Source: Sanderia malayensis (taxonomy: Eukaryota > Cnidaria > Scyphozoa > Semaeostomeae > Pelagiidae). From it: a DNA stretch of 64,000 nt. Within the stretch, counting starts at the first letter, position 1, and every line of letters begins with the position of its first letter. Below the pieces are notes generated by a model. That model saw only the letters and a program-made list of their open reading frames with translations, was not told where the DNA came from and did not search any database. Both the position numbers and the translations under genes were made by a program. Of this stretch, positions 11,882 to 24,716 are shown one piece after another. The DNA is taken from assembly GCA_013076295.1 (NCBI GenBank), contig RQOL01000285.1:1-64000 (forward strand), in the 5' to 3' direction.

Positions 11882-12983
11882 TAACGAGGATTCATGTGCA
11901 ATTAGTGTGAATGAATGTTAATATCACTGACAACAAGTAAATTGCATGTGTATTTCACTTAGTTTCAACCTTAATAACGTGAATTTATGTGTAATTTGTG
12001 TGCATTAATGTTAATAACACTGAAAACAAGCAAATGCTTGTGTATTTCACTTAATTTCAACTGTAATAACGGGAATTTTTATGTAATTAGTGTGAACGAA
12101 TGTTAATATCACTGAAAACAAGTAACTTCATGTGTTTTTACACAATTTCAGCTGCAATAACGTCGATTCATGTTCAATTGGTGTGAATGAATGCTACTAT
12201 CACTGAAAACAAGCAAACGCATATGTATTTTACATAGTTTCCTCTGTAATAACGGGGATTTGTGTGCATTTAGTATGAATGAATGTTAATATCACTGACA
12301 ACAAAAAAATGCATGTGTATTTCACTTATTTTCAACTTTAATAGGGTTGATTCATGTGCAATTAGTGCGAATGAATGTTAATATCACTGAAAACAAGTGA
12401 ATGCATCTGTATTTCAGTTAGTTTCAATAGTAATAACGTGGATTCATGTGTAAGTTTTGTGCATTAATGTTAATATCACTGAAAACAAGTAAATGCATGT
12501 GCATTTCACTTAGCTTCAACTGTAATAAGGTCGATTCATGTGCGCTTAGTGTGAACAAATGTTAATATAACTGAAAACAGGTAACTTCATGTCTTTTTAA
12601 ATAGTTTCAGCTGTAATAACTTGGATTCATGCGCATTTAGTGTGAATGAAGGTTAATATCACTGAAAACAAGTAAATGCATTTGTATTTCAGTTAGTTTC
12701 AACTGTAATAACGTGAATTTTTATGTAATCAGTTTGAACGAATGTTAATATCACTGAAAACAAGTAACTTCATGTCTTTTTAAGTAGTTTCAGCTGTAAT
12801 AACTTGGATTCATGCGCATTTAGTGTGAATGAAGGTAAATATCACTGAAAACAAGTAAATGCATTTGTATTTCAGTTAGTTTCACTAGTAATAACGTTGA
12901 TTCATGTGTAATTTATGTGCATTAATGTCAATATCACTGAAAACAATTAAATGCATATGTATTTCACTTCGCTTCAACTTTAA
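11882..12983 (+). repeat. Twelve-monomer mixed block, copy 1 of a 4320-bp duplication
   Basis: Starts with k (GAGGATTC, GACAACAAG) and l (GAATTTATGTG), then CGGGAATTTTTATG, m, p, q, r, GGTCGATTC, f and e variants, and ends in a g/j chimera (CAATTAAATGCATATG). It matches 16202-17303 base for base apart from isolated changes; the shared AGTAAATTGCATG insertion in k is diagnostic. Confidence 0.88.
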
Positions 12984-13903
12984 TAACGTGTATTCATTTG
13001 GATTTTGTGTGCATTAACGTTAATATCACTGATAACAAGCAAATGCAAGTGTATTTCACTTTGTTTCAACTGTAATAACGTGGATTCATGTGCAATTAGT
13101 GTGAAGGAATGTTAATATAAACTGAAAACAAACAACTACATGTGAATTTTTCATGGTTTCCACTTTAATAACGTGGATTCACGTGTAATTTCTGTGTATT
13201 AATGTTAGTAACACTGAAAAGATGCAAATGCATGTGTATTTGTATTAGTTTTAACTGTAATAACGTGGATTCATGTGCAATTAATGTGAATGAATGTTAA
13301 TATCACTGAAAACAAGTAAACGCACGTGTGTTTTACTTAGTTTCAACTGTAATAACGTGAATTTTTATGTAATCAGTTTTAGCGAATGTTAATATCACTG
13401 AAAACAAGTAACTTCATGTCTTTTTAAGTTGTTTCAGCTGTAATAACTTGGATTCAGGCGCATTTAGTGTGAATGAAGGTTAATATCACTGAAAACAAGT
13501 AAATGCATTTGTATTTCAGTTAGTTTCACTAGTAATAACGTTGATTCATGTGTAATTAATGTGCATTAATGTCAATATCATTGAAAACAATTAAATGCAC
13601 GTATATTTCACTTATTTTCAACTGTTATAACGCCGATTCAGGTGCAATTAGTGTGAATGAATGCTAATATCAATGAAAACAAGCAACTGCATGTGTATTT
13701 TGCTTAGTTTCAACTGTGATAACGTGGATTCATGTGCAAATAGTGTGAATGAATGTTAATATCACTGAAAACAAGCAAATGCGTATGTATTTCACTTCGT
13801 TTCCACTGTAGTAACGTGGACTCATAGGGATTTTGTGTGCATTAATGTTAATATCACTGAAAACAAGCAAATGCATATGTATTTCACTTCGTTTCAACTT
13901 TAA
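12984..13903 (+). repeat. Ten-monomer higher-order repeat (a-j)
   Basis: 920 bp. Carries GATAACAAGC in a, TTGGATTCAGGCGC in f and GATTCAGGTGC in h, all shared with the copy at 17304. Confidence 0.9.
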
Positions 13904-14455
13904 TAACGTGAATTCATGTGGATTTTGCGTGCATTAACGTTAATATCACTGAAAACAAGCAAATGCAAGTGTATTTCACTTCGTTTCAACTGCAATAACG
14001 TGGATTCATGTACAATTGGTGTGAAAGAATGTTAATATCACTGAAAACAAACAACTATATGTGAATTTTACATGGTTTCCACTTTAATAACGTGGATTCA
14101 TGTGTAATTTCTGTGCATTAATGTTAATAACACTGAAAAGATGCAAATGCATGTGTATTTCTATTAGTTTTAACTGTAATAACGTGGATTCATGTGGATT
14201 TTGCGTGCATTAACGTTAATATCACTGAAAACAAGCAAATGCAAGTGTATTTCACTTCGTTTCAACTGCAATAACGTGGATTCATGTACAATTGGTGTGA
14301 AAGAATGTTAATATCACTGAAAACAAACAACTATATGTGAATTTTACATGGTTTCCACTTTAATAACGTGGATTCATGTGTAATTTCTGTGCATTAATGT
14401 TAATAACACTGAAAAGATGCAAATGCATGTGTATTTCTATTAGTTTTAACTGTAA
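13904..14455 (+). repeat. Two tandem a'b'c' three-monomer units
   Basis: Units at 13904 and 14180, period 276 bp, next a' at 14456. Same structure as at 920. Confidence 0.9.
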
Positions 14456-15832
14456 TAACGTGGATTCATGTGGATTTTGCGTGCATTAACGTTAATATCA
14501 CTGAAAACAAGCAAATGCAAGTGTATTTCACTTCGTTTCAACTGCAATAACGGGAATTTTTATGTAATTAGTGTGAACAAATGTTAATATCACTGAAAAC
14601 AAGTAACTTCATGTGTTTTTACACAATTTCAGCTGCAATAACGTCGATTCATGCTCAATTGGTGTGAATGAATGCTACTATCACTGAAAACAAGCAACTG
14701 CATGTGTATTTTGCTTAGTTTCAACTTTCATAACGTGGAGTCATGTGCAATTAGTGTGAATGAATGTTAATATCACTGAAAACAAGCAAACGCATATGTA
14801 TTTTACATAGTTTCCTCTGTAATAACGGGGATTTGTGTGCATTTAGTATGAATGAATGTTAATATCACTGACAAGAAAAAAATGCATGTGTATTTCACTT
14901 ATTTTCAACTTTAATAGGGTTGATTCATGTGCAATTAGTGCGAATGAATGTTAATATCACTGAAAACAAGTGAATGCATCTGTATTTCAGTTTGTTTCAA
15001 TAGTAATAACGTGGATTCATGTGTAAGTTTTGTGCATTAATGTTAATATCACTGAAAACAAGTAAATGCATGTGCATTTCACTTAGCTTCAACTGTAATA
15101 AGGTCGATTCATGTGCGCTTAGTGTGAACAAATGTTAATATAACTGAAAACAGGTAACTTCATGTCTTTTTAAATAGTTTCAGCTGTAATAACTTGGATT
15201 CATGCGCATTTAGTGTGAATGAAGGTTAATATCACTGAAAACAAGTAAATGCATTTGTATTTCAGTTAGTTTCAACTGTAATAACGTGAATTTTTATGTA
15301 ATCAGTTTGAACGAATGTTAATATCACTGAAAACAAATAACTTCATGTCTTTTTAAGTAGTTTCAGCTGTAATAACTAGGATTCATGCGCATTTAGTGTG
15401 AATGAAGGTAAATATCACTGAAAACAAGTAAATGCATTTGTATTTCAGTTAGTTTCACTAGTAATAACGTTGATTCATGTGTAATTTATGTGCATTAATG
15501 TCAATATCACTGAAAACAATTAAATGCACGTATATTTCACTTATTTTCAACTGTTATAACGCCTATTCATGTGCAATTAGTGTGAATGAATGCCAATATC
15601 ACTGAAAACAAGCAGCTGCATGTGTATTTTGCTTAGTTTCACCTGTTATAACGTGGATTCATGTGCAAATAGTGTGAATGAATGTTAATATCACTGAAAA
15701 CAAGCAAATGCGTATGTATTTCACTTCGTTTCCACTGTAATAACGTGGACTCATATGGATTTTGTGTGCATTAATGTTAATATCACTGAAAACAAGCAAA
15801 TGCATATGTATTTCACTTCGTTTCAACTTTAA
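14456..15832 (+). repeat. Fifteen-monomer mixed block
   Basis: Nine monomers as in 18776-19601 (a', e', m, n, p, q, r and so on) and then, from 15282, e, f, g, h, i, j. The 4320-bp duplication ends near 15288: at the matching place 19608 the copy continues with class d instead of e. Confidence 0.85.
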
Positions 15833-16201
15833 TAACGTGTATTCATTTGGATTTTGTGTGCATTAACGTTAATATCACTGAAAACAAGCAAATGCAAGTG
15901 TATTTCACTTTGTTTCAACTGTAATAACGTGGATTCATGTGCAATTAGTGTGAAGGAATGTTAATATAAACTGAAAACAAACAACTACATGTGAATTTTA
16001 CATGGTTTCCACTTTAATAACGTGGATTCGCGTGTAATTTCTGTGTATTAATGTTAGTAACACTGAAAAGATGCAAAGGCATGTGTATTTGTATTAGTTT
16101 TAACTGTAATAACGTGGATTTATGTGCAATTAATGTGAATGAATGTTAATATCACTGAAAACAAGCAAATCCATGTGTATTTCACTTAGTTTCACCTGTA
16201 A
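15833..16201 (+). repeat. Truncated ten-mer (a, b, c, d part)
   Basis: Class a, b, c and the left half of d, then a switch inside the fourth monomer to the AAATCCATGTG right half that precedes the k monomer. This switch, near 16155, is the junction between the two copies of the 4320-bp duplication. Confidence 0.85.
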
Positions 16202-17303
16202 TAACGAGGATTCATGTGCAATTAGTGTGAATGAATGTTAATATCACTGACAACAAGTAAATTGCATGTGTATTTCACTTAGTTTCAACCTTAATAACGT
16301 GAATTTATGTGTAATTTGTGTGCATTAATGTTAATAACACTGAAAACAAGCAAATGCTTGTGTATTTCACTTAATTTCAACTGTAATAACGGGAATTTTT
16401 ATGTAATTAGTGTGAACGAATGTTAATATCACTGAAAATAAGTAACTTCATGTGTTTTTACACAATTTCAGCTGCAATAACGTCGATTCATGTTCAATTG
16501 GTGTGAATGAATGCTACTATCACTGAAAACAAGCAAACGCATATGTATTTTACATAGTTTCCTCTGTAATAACGGGGATTTGTGTGCATTTAGTATGAAT
16601 GAATGTTAATATCACTGACAACAAAAAAATGCATGTGTATTTCACTTATTTTCAACTTTAATAGGGTTGATTCATGTGCAATTAGTGCGAATGAATGTTA
16701 ATATCACTGAAAACAAGTGAATGCATCTGTATTTCAGTTAGTTTCAATAGTAATAACGTGGATTCATGTGTAAGTTTTGTGCATTAATGTTAATATCACT
16801 GAAAACAAGTAAATGCATGTGCATTTCACTTAGCTTCAACTGTAATAAGGTCGATTCATGTGCGCTTAGTGTGAACAAATGTTAATATAACTGAAAACAG
16901 GTAACTTCATGTCTTTTTAAATAGTTTCAGCTGTAATAACTTGGATTCATGCGCATTTAGTGTGAATGAAGGTTAATATCACTGAAAACAAGTAAATGCA
17001 TTTGTATTTCAGTTAGTTTCAACTGTAATAACGTGAATTTTTATGTAATCAGTTTGAACGAATGTTAATATCACTGAAAACAAGTAACTTCATGTCTTTT
17101 TAAATAGTTTCAGCTGTAATAACTTGGATTCATGCGCATTTAGTGTGAATGAAGGTAAATATCACTGAAAACAAGTAAATGCATTTGTATTTCAGTTAGT
17201 TTCACTAGTAATAACGTTGATTCATGTGTAATTTATGTGCATTAATGTCAATATCACTGAAAACAATTAAATGCATATGTATTTCACTTCGTTTCAACTT
17301 TAA
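16202..17303 (+). repeat. Twelve-monomer mixed block, copy 2 of a 4320-bp duplication
   Basis: Same twelve monomers as 11882-12983 at a constant offset of 4320 bp (about 47 monomers). The few differences are single bases, such as GAAAATAAGTAAC for GAAAACAAGTAAC near 16437. Confidence 0.88.
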
Positions 17304-18223
17304 TAACGTGTATTCATTTGGATTTTGTGTGCATTAACGTTAATATCACTGATAACAAGCAAATGCAAGTGTATTTCACTTTGTTTCAACTGTAATAACG
17401 TGGATTCATGTGCAATTAGTGTGAAGGAATGTTAATATAAACTGAAAACAAACAACTACATGTGAATTTTTCATGGTTTCCACTTTAATAACGTGGATTC
17501 ACGTGTAATTTCTGTGTATTAATGTTAGTAACACTGAAAAGATGCAAATGCATGTGTATTTGTATTAGTTTTAACTGTAATAACGTGGATTCATGTGCAA
17601 TTAATGTGAATGAATGTTAATATCACTGAAAACAAGTAAACGCACGTGTGTTTTACTTAGTTTCAACTGTAATAACGTGAATTTTTATGTAATCAGTTTT
17701 AGCGAATGTTAATATCACTGAAAACAAGTAACTTCATGTCTTTTTAAGTTGTTTCAGCTGTAATAACTTGGATTCAGGCGCATTTAGTGTGAATGAAGGT
17801 TAATATCACTGAAAACAAGTAAATGCATTTGTATTTCAGTTAGTTTCACTATTAATAACGTTGATTCATGTGTAATTAATGTGCATTAATGTCAATATCA
17901 TTGAAAACAATTAAATGCACGTATATTTCACTTATTTTCAACTGTTATAACGCCGATTCAGGTGCAATTAGTGTGAATGAATGCTAATATCAATGAAAAC
18001 AAGCAACTGCATGTGTATTTTGCTTAGTTTCAACTGTGATAACGTGGATTCATGTGCAAATAGTGTGAATGAATGTTAATATCACTGAAAACAAGCAAAT
18101 GCGTATGTATTTCACTTCGTTTCCACTGTAGTAACGTGGACTCATAGGGATTTTGTGCGCATTAATGTTAATATCACTGAAAACAAGCAAATGCATATGT
18201 ATTTCACTTCGTTTCAACTTTAA
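17304..18223 (+). repeat. Ten-monomer higher-order repeat (a-j)
   Basis: Second copy of 12984-13903, same marks, offset 4320 bp. Confidence 0.9.
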
Positions 18224-18775
18224 TAACGTGAATTCATGTGGATTTTGCGTGCATTAACGTTAATATCACTGAAAACAAGCAAATGCAAGTGTATTTCACT
18301 TCGTTTCAACTGCAATAACGTGGATTCATGTACAATTGGTGTGAAAGAATGTTAATATCACTGAAAACAAACAACTATATGTGAATTTTACATGGTTTCC
18401 ACTTTAATAACGTGGATTCATGTGTAATTTCTGTGCATTAATGTTAATAACACTGAAAAGATGCAAATGCATGTGTATTTCTATTAGTTTTAACTGTAAT
18501 AACGTGGATTCATGTGGATTTTGCGTGCATTAACGTTAATATCACTGAAAACAAGCAAATGCAAGTGTATTTCACTTCGTTTCAACTGCAATAACGTGGA
18601 TTCATGTACAATTGGTGTGAAAGAATGTTAATATCACTGAAAACAAACAACTATATGTGAATTTTACATGGTTTCCACTTTAATAACGTGGATTCATGTG
18701 TAATTTCTGTGCATTAATGTTAATAACACTGAAAAGATGCAAATGCATGTGTATTTCTATTAGTTTTAACTGTAA
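18224..18775 (+). repeat. Two tandem a'b'c' three-monomer units
   Basis: Units at 18224 and 18500, 276 bp each; second copy of 13904-14455. Confidence 0.9.
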
Positions 18776-20611
18776 TAACGTGGATTCATGTGGATTTTGC
18801 GTGCATTAACGTTAATATCACTGAAAACAAGCAAATGCAAGTGTATTTCACTTCGTTTCAACTGCAATAACGGGAATTTTTATGTAATTAGTGTGAACAA
18901 ATGTTAATATCACTGAAAACAAGTAACTTCATGTGTTTTTACACAATTTCAGCTGCAATAACGTCGATTCATGTTCAATTGGTGTGAATGAATGCTACTA
19001 TCACTGAAAACAAGCAACTGCATGTGTATTTTGCTTAGTTTCAACTTTCATAACGTGGAGTCATGTGCAATTAGTGTGAATGAATGTTAATATCACTGAA
19101 AACAAGCAAACGCATATGTATTTTACATAGTTTCCTCTGTAATAACGGGGATTTGTGTGCATTTAGTATGAATGAATGTTAATATCACTGACAACAAAAA
19201 AATGCATGTGTATTTCACTTATTTTCAACTTTAATAGGGTTGATTCATGTGCAATTAGTGCGAATGAATGTTAATATCACTGAAAACAAGTGAATGCATC
19301 TGTATTTCAGTTTGTTTCAATAGTAATAACGTGGATTCATGTGTAAGTTTTGTGCATTAATGTTAATATCACTGAAAACAAGTAAATGCATGTGCATTTC
19401 ACTTAGCTTCAACTGTAATAAGGTCGATTCATGTGCGCTTAGTGTGAACAAATGTTAATATAACTGAAAACAGGTAACTTCATGTCTTTTTAAATAGTTT
19501 CAGCTGTAATAACTTGGATTCATGCGCATTTAGTGTGAATGAAGGTTAATATCACTGAAAACAAGTAAATGCATTTGTATTTCAGTTAGTTTCAACTGTA
19601 ATAACGTGGATTCATGTGCAATTAGAGTGAATGAATGTTAATATCACTGAAAACAAGTAAACGCATGTGTATTTTACTTAGTTTCGACTGTAATAACGTG
19701 AATATTATGTAATCAGTCTTAGCGAATGTTAATATCACTGAAAACAAGTAACTTCATGTATTTTTAAATAGTTTCAGCTGTAATAACTTGGATTCATGCG
19801 CATTTAGTGTGAATGAAGGTTAATATCACTGAAAACAAGTAAATGCATTTGTATTTCCGTTAGTTTCACTAGTAATAACGTTGATTCATGTGTAATTTAT
19901 GTGCATTAATGTCAATATCTTTGAAAACAATTAAATGCACGTATATTTCACTTATTTTCAACTGTTATAACGCCGATTCATGTGCAATTAGTGTGAATGA
20001 ATGCTAATATCACTGAAACCAAGCAACTGCATGTGAATTTTGCTTAGTTTCAACTGTGATAACGTGGATTCATCTGCAAATAGTGTGAATGAATGTTAAT
20101 ATCACTGAAAACAAGCAAATGCGTATGTATTTCACTTCGTTTCCACTGTAATAACGTGGACTCAGATGGATTTTGTGTGCATTAATGTTAATGTCACTGA
20201 AAACAAGTAAATGCATATGTATTTCACTTCGTTTCAACTTTAATAACGTGTATTCATGTGTAATTTATGTGCATTAATGTCAATATCACTGAAAACAATT
20301 AAATGCACGTATATTTCACTTATTTTCAACTGTTATAACGCCTATTCATGTGCAATTAGTGTGAATGAATGCCAATATCACTGAAAACAAGCAGCTGCAT
20401 GTGTATTTTGCTTAGTTTCACCTGTTATAACGTGGATTCATGTGCAAATAGTGTGAATGAATGTTAATATCACTGAAAACAAGCAAATGCGTATGTATTT
20501 CACTTCGTTTCCACTGTAATAACGTGGACTCATATGGATTTTGTGTGCATTAATGTTAATATCACTGAAAACAAGCAAATGCATATGTATTTCACTTCGT
20601 TTCAACTTTAA
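18776..20611 (+). repeat. Twenty-monomer mixed block ending in d'-j' and g-j
   Basis: Nine mixed monomers (18776-19601), seven monomers d' to j' (19602-20243, with GAATATTATGTAATC and GAAACCAAGC) and a four-monomer g-h-i-j block (20244-20611). The last two parts reproduce the order at 3493-4502, so this tract joins two formerly separate contexts. Confidence 0.85.
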
Positions 20612-21531
20612 TAACGTGTATTCATTTGGATTTTGTGTGCATTAACGTTAATATCACTGATAACAAGCAAATGCAAGTGTATTTCACTTTGTTTCAACTG
20701 TAATAACGTGGATTCATGTGCAATTAGTGTGAAGGAATGTTAATATAAACTGAAAACAAACAACTACATGTGAATTTTTCATGGTTTCCACTTTAATAAC
20801 GTGGATTCACGTGTAATTTCTGTGTATTAATGTTAGTAACACTGAAAAGATGCAAATGCATGTGTATTTGTATTAGTTTTAACTGTAATAACGTGGATTC
20901 ATGTGCAATTAATGTGAATGAATGTTAATATCACTGAAAACAAGTAAACGCACGTGTGTTTTACTTAGTTTCAACTGTAATAACGTGAATTTTTATGTAA
21001 TCAGTTTTAGCGAATGTTAATATCACAGAAAACAAGTAACTTCATGTCTTTTTAAGTTGTTTCAGCTGTAATAACTTGGATTCATGCGCATTTAGTTTGA
21101 ATGAAGGTTAATATCACTGAAAACAAGTAAATGCATTTGGTTTTCAGTTAGTTTCACTAGTAATAACGTTGATTCATGTGTAATTACTGTGCATTAATGT
21201 CAATATCATTGAAAACAATTAAATGCACGTATATTTCACTTATTTTCAACTGTTATAACGCCGATTCATGTGCAATTAGTGTGAATGAATGCTAATATCA
21301 ATGAAAACAAGCAACTGCATGTGTATTTTGCTTAGTTTCAACTGTGATAACGTGGATTCATGTGCAAATAGTGTGAATGAATGTTAATATCACTGAAAAC
21401 AAGCAAATGCGTATGTATTTCACTTCGTTTCCACTGTAGTAACGTGGCCTCATAGGGATTTTGTGCGCATTAATGTTAATATCACTGAAAACAAGCAAAT
21501 GCATATGTATTTCACTTCGTTTCAACTTTAA
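20612..21531 (+). repeat. Ten-monomer higher-order repeat (a-j)
   Basis: 920 bp. Carries GATAACAAGC in a. Private changes include ATCACAGAAAAC in e and GCATTTGGTTTTCAG in f. It starts a long second copy of material from about 4.5 to 10.8 kb. Confidence 0.9.
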
Positions 21532-22083
21532 TAACGTGAATTCATGTGGATTTTGCGTGCATTAACGTTAATATCACTGAAAACAAGCAAATGCAAGTGT
21601 ATTTCACTTCGTTTCAACTGCAATAACGTGGATTCATGTACAATTGGTGTGAAAGAATGTTAATATCACTGAAAACAAACAACTATATGTGAATTTTACA
21701 TGGTTTCCACTTTAATAACGTGGATTCATGTGTAATTTCTGTGCATTAATGTTAATAACACTGAAAAGATGCAAATGCATGTGTATTTCTATTAGTTTTA
21801 ACTGTAATAACGTGGATTCATGTGGATTTTGCGTGCATTAACGTTAATATCACTGAAAACAAGCAAATGCAAGTGTATTTCACTTCGTTTCAACTGCAAT
21901 AACGTGGATTCATGTACAATTGGTGTGAAAGAATGTTAATATCACTGAAAACAAACAACTATATGTGAATTTTACATGGTTTCCACTTTAATAACGTGGA
22001 TTCATGTGTAATTTCTGTGCATTAATGTTAATAACACTGAAAAGATGCAAATGCATGTGTATTTCTATTAGTTTTAACTGTAA
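21532..22083 (+). repeat. Two tandem a'b'c' three-monomer units
   Basis: Units at 21532 and 21808, 276 bp each. The corresponding place at 4780 has only one triplet, so triplet number differs between the two large copies. Confidence 0.9.
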
Positions 22084-23094
22084 TAACGTGGATTCATGTG
22101 GATTTTGCGTGCATTAACGTTAATATCACTGAATACAAGCAAATGCAAGTGTATTTCACTTCGTTTCAACTGCAATAACGGGAATTTTTATGTAATTAGT
22201 GTGAACGAATGTTAATATCACTAAAAACAAGTAACTTCATGTGTTTTTACACAATTTCAGCTGCAATAACGTCGATTCATGTTCAATTGGTGTGAATGAA
22301 TGCTACTATCACTGAAAACAAGCAACTGCATGTGTATTTTGCTTAGTTTCAACTTTCATAACGTGGAGTCATGTGCAATTAGTGTGAATGAATGTTAATA
22401 TCACTGAAAACAAGCAAACGCATATGTATTTTACATAGTTTCCTCTGTAATAACGGGGATTTGTGTGCATTTAGTATGAATGAATGTTAATATCACTGAC
22501 AACAAAAAAATGCATGTGTATTTCACTTATTTTCAACTTTAATAGGGTTGATTCATGTGCAATTAGTGCGAATGAATGTTAATATCACTGAAAACAAGTG
22601 AATGCATCTGTATTTCAGTTTGTTTCAATAGTAATAACGTGGATTCATGTGTAAGTTTTGTGCATTAATGTTAATATCACTGAAAACAAGTAAATGCATT
22701 TGTATTTCAGTTAGTTTCACTAGTAATAACGTTGATTCATGTGTAATTTATGTGCATTAATGTCAATATCACTGAAAACAATTAAATGCACGTATATTTC
22801 AATTATTTTCAACTGTTATAACGCCTATTCATGTGCAATTAGTGTGAATGAATGCCAATATCACTGAAAACAAGCAGCTGCATGTGTATTTTGCTTAGTT
22901 TCACCTGTTATAACGTGGATTCATGTGCAAATAGTGTGAATGAATGTTAATATCACTGAAAACAAGCAAATGCGTATGTATTTCACTTCGTTTCCACTGT
23001 AATAACGTGGACTCATATGGATTTTGTGTGCATTAATGTTAATATCACTGAAAACAAGCAAATGCATATGTATTTCACTTCGTTTCAACTTTAA
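22084..23094 (+). repeat. Eleven-monomer mixed block, second copy of 5057-6067
   Basis: Same order (a' with GAATACAAGC, e', m, n, p, q, r/f chimera, g, h, i, j) and same length of 1011 bp as 5057-6067, offset 17027 bp, with isolated substitutions. Confidence 0.88.
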
Positions 23095-24014
23095 TAACGT
23101 GTATTCATTTGGATTTTGTGTGCATTAACGTTAATATCACTGAAAACAAGCAAATTCAAGTGTATTTCACTTTGTTTCAACTGTAATAACGTGGATTCTT
23201 GTGCAATTAGTGTGAAGGAATGTTAATATAAACTGAAAACAAACAACTACATGTGAATTTTACATGGTTTCCACTTTAATAACGTGGATTCACGTGTAAT
23301 TTCTGTGTATTAATGTTAGTAACACTGAAAAGATGCAAATGCATGTGTATTTGTATTAGTTTTAACTGTTATAACGTGGATTCATGTGCAATTAATGTGA
23401 ATGAATGTTAATATCACTGAAAACAAGTAAACGCACGTGTGTTTTACTTAGTTTCAACTGTAATAACGTGAATTTTTATGTAATCAGTTTTAGCGAATGT
23501 TAATATCACTGAAAACAAGTAACTTCATGTCTTTTTAAGTTGTTTCAGCTGTAATAACTTGGATTCATGCGCATTTAGTGTGAATGAAGGTTAATATCAC
23601 TGAAAACAAGTAAATGCATTTGTATTTCCGTTAGTTTCACTAGTAATAACGTTGATTCATGTGTAATTTATGTGCATTAATGTCAATATCACTGAAAACA
23701 ATTAAATGCACGTATATTTCACTTATTTTCAACTGTTATAACGCCGATTCATGTGCAATTAGTGTGAATGAATGCTAATATCACTGAAACCAAGCAACTG
23801 CATGTGAATTTTGCTTAGTTTCAACTGTGATAACGTGGATTCATGTGCAAATAGTGTGAATGAATGTTAATATCACTGAAAACAAGCAAATGCGTATGTA
23901 TTTCACTTCGTTTCCACTGTAATAACGTGGACTCAGATGGATTTTGTGTGCATTAATGTTAATATCACTGAAAACAAGTAAATGCATATGTATTTCACTT
24001 CGTTTCAACTTTAA
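23095..24014 (+). repeat. Hybrid ten-mer (a-e joined to f'-j')
   Basis: 920 bp. Monomers a to e match the first unit of the 6068-7905 pair. From f onwards it carries the marks of the second unit (TATTTCCGTTAG, GAAACCAAGC, GTGGACTCAGATGG). The offset to copy 1 falls from 17027 to 16109 bp across it, a loss of 918 bp or exactly one ten-mer. Confidence 0.92.
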
Positions 24015-24382
24015 TAACGTGTATTCATGTGTAATTTATGTGCATTAATGTCAATATCACTGAAAAAAATTAAATGCACGTATATTTCACTTATTTTCAA
24101 CTGTTATATCGCCGATTCACGTGCAATTAGTGTGAATGAATGCTAATATCACTGAAAACAAGCAACTGCATGTGTATTTTGCTTAGTTTCAACTGTGATA
24201 ACGTGGATTCATGTGCAAATAGTGTGAATGAATGTTAATATCACTGAAAACAAGCAAATGCGTATATATTTCACTTCGTTTCTACTGTAATAACGTGGAC
24301 TCATATGGATTTTGTGTGCATTAATGTTAATATCGCTGAAAACAAGCAAATGCATATGTATTTCACTTCGTTTCAACTTTAA
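24015..24382 (+). repeat. Four-monomer block (g, h, i, j)
   Basis: Second copy of 7906-8273, including GAAAAAAATTAAATG and TTATATCGCCGATTCACG. Confidence 0.88.
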
Positions 24383-24566
24383 TAACGTGTTTTCATGTGG
24401 ATTTTGTGTGCATTAACGTTAATATTACTGAAAACAAGCAAAGGCAAGTGTATTTCACTTCGTTTGAACTGTAATAACGTGGATTCATGTGCAATTAGTG
24501 TGAAGGAATGTTAATATCACTGAAAACAAACACCTACATGTGAATTTTACATGGTTTCTACTTTAA

Positions 24567-24716
24567 TAACGTGGATTCATGTGTAATTTCTGTGCATTCA
24601 TGTTAATAACACTGAAAAGATGCAAATGCAATGTTCATGTGCAATTAGTGTGAATGAATGTTAATATCACTGAAAACAAGTAAACGCACGTGTATTTTAC
24701 TCAGTTTCAACTGTAA
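24567..24716 (+). repeat. Truncated c/d composite monomer (150 bp)
   Basis: Same junction as at 8458, offset 16109 bp from that copy. The following monomer has TAATAGCGTG, as at 8605. Confidence 0.9.
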
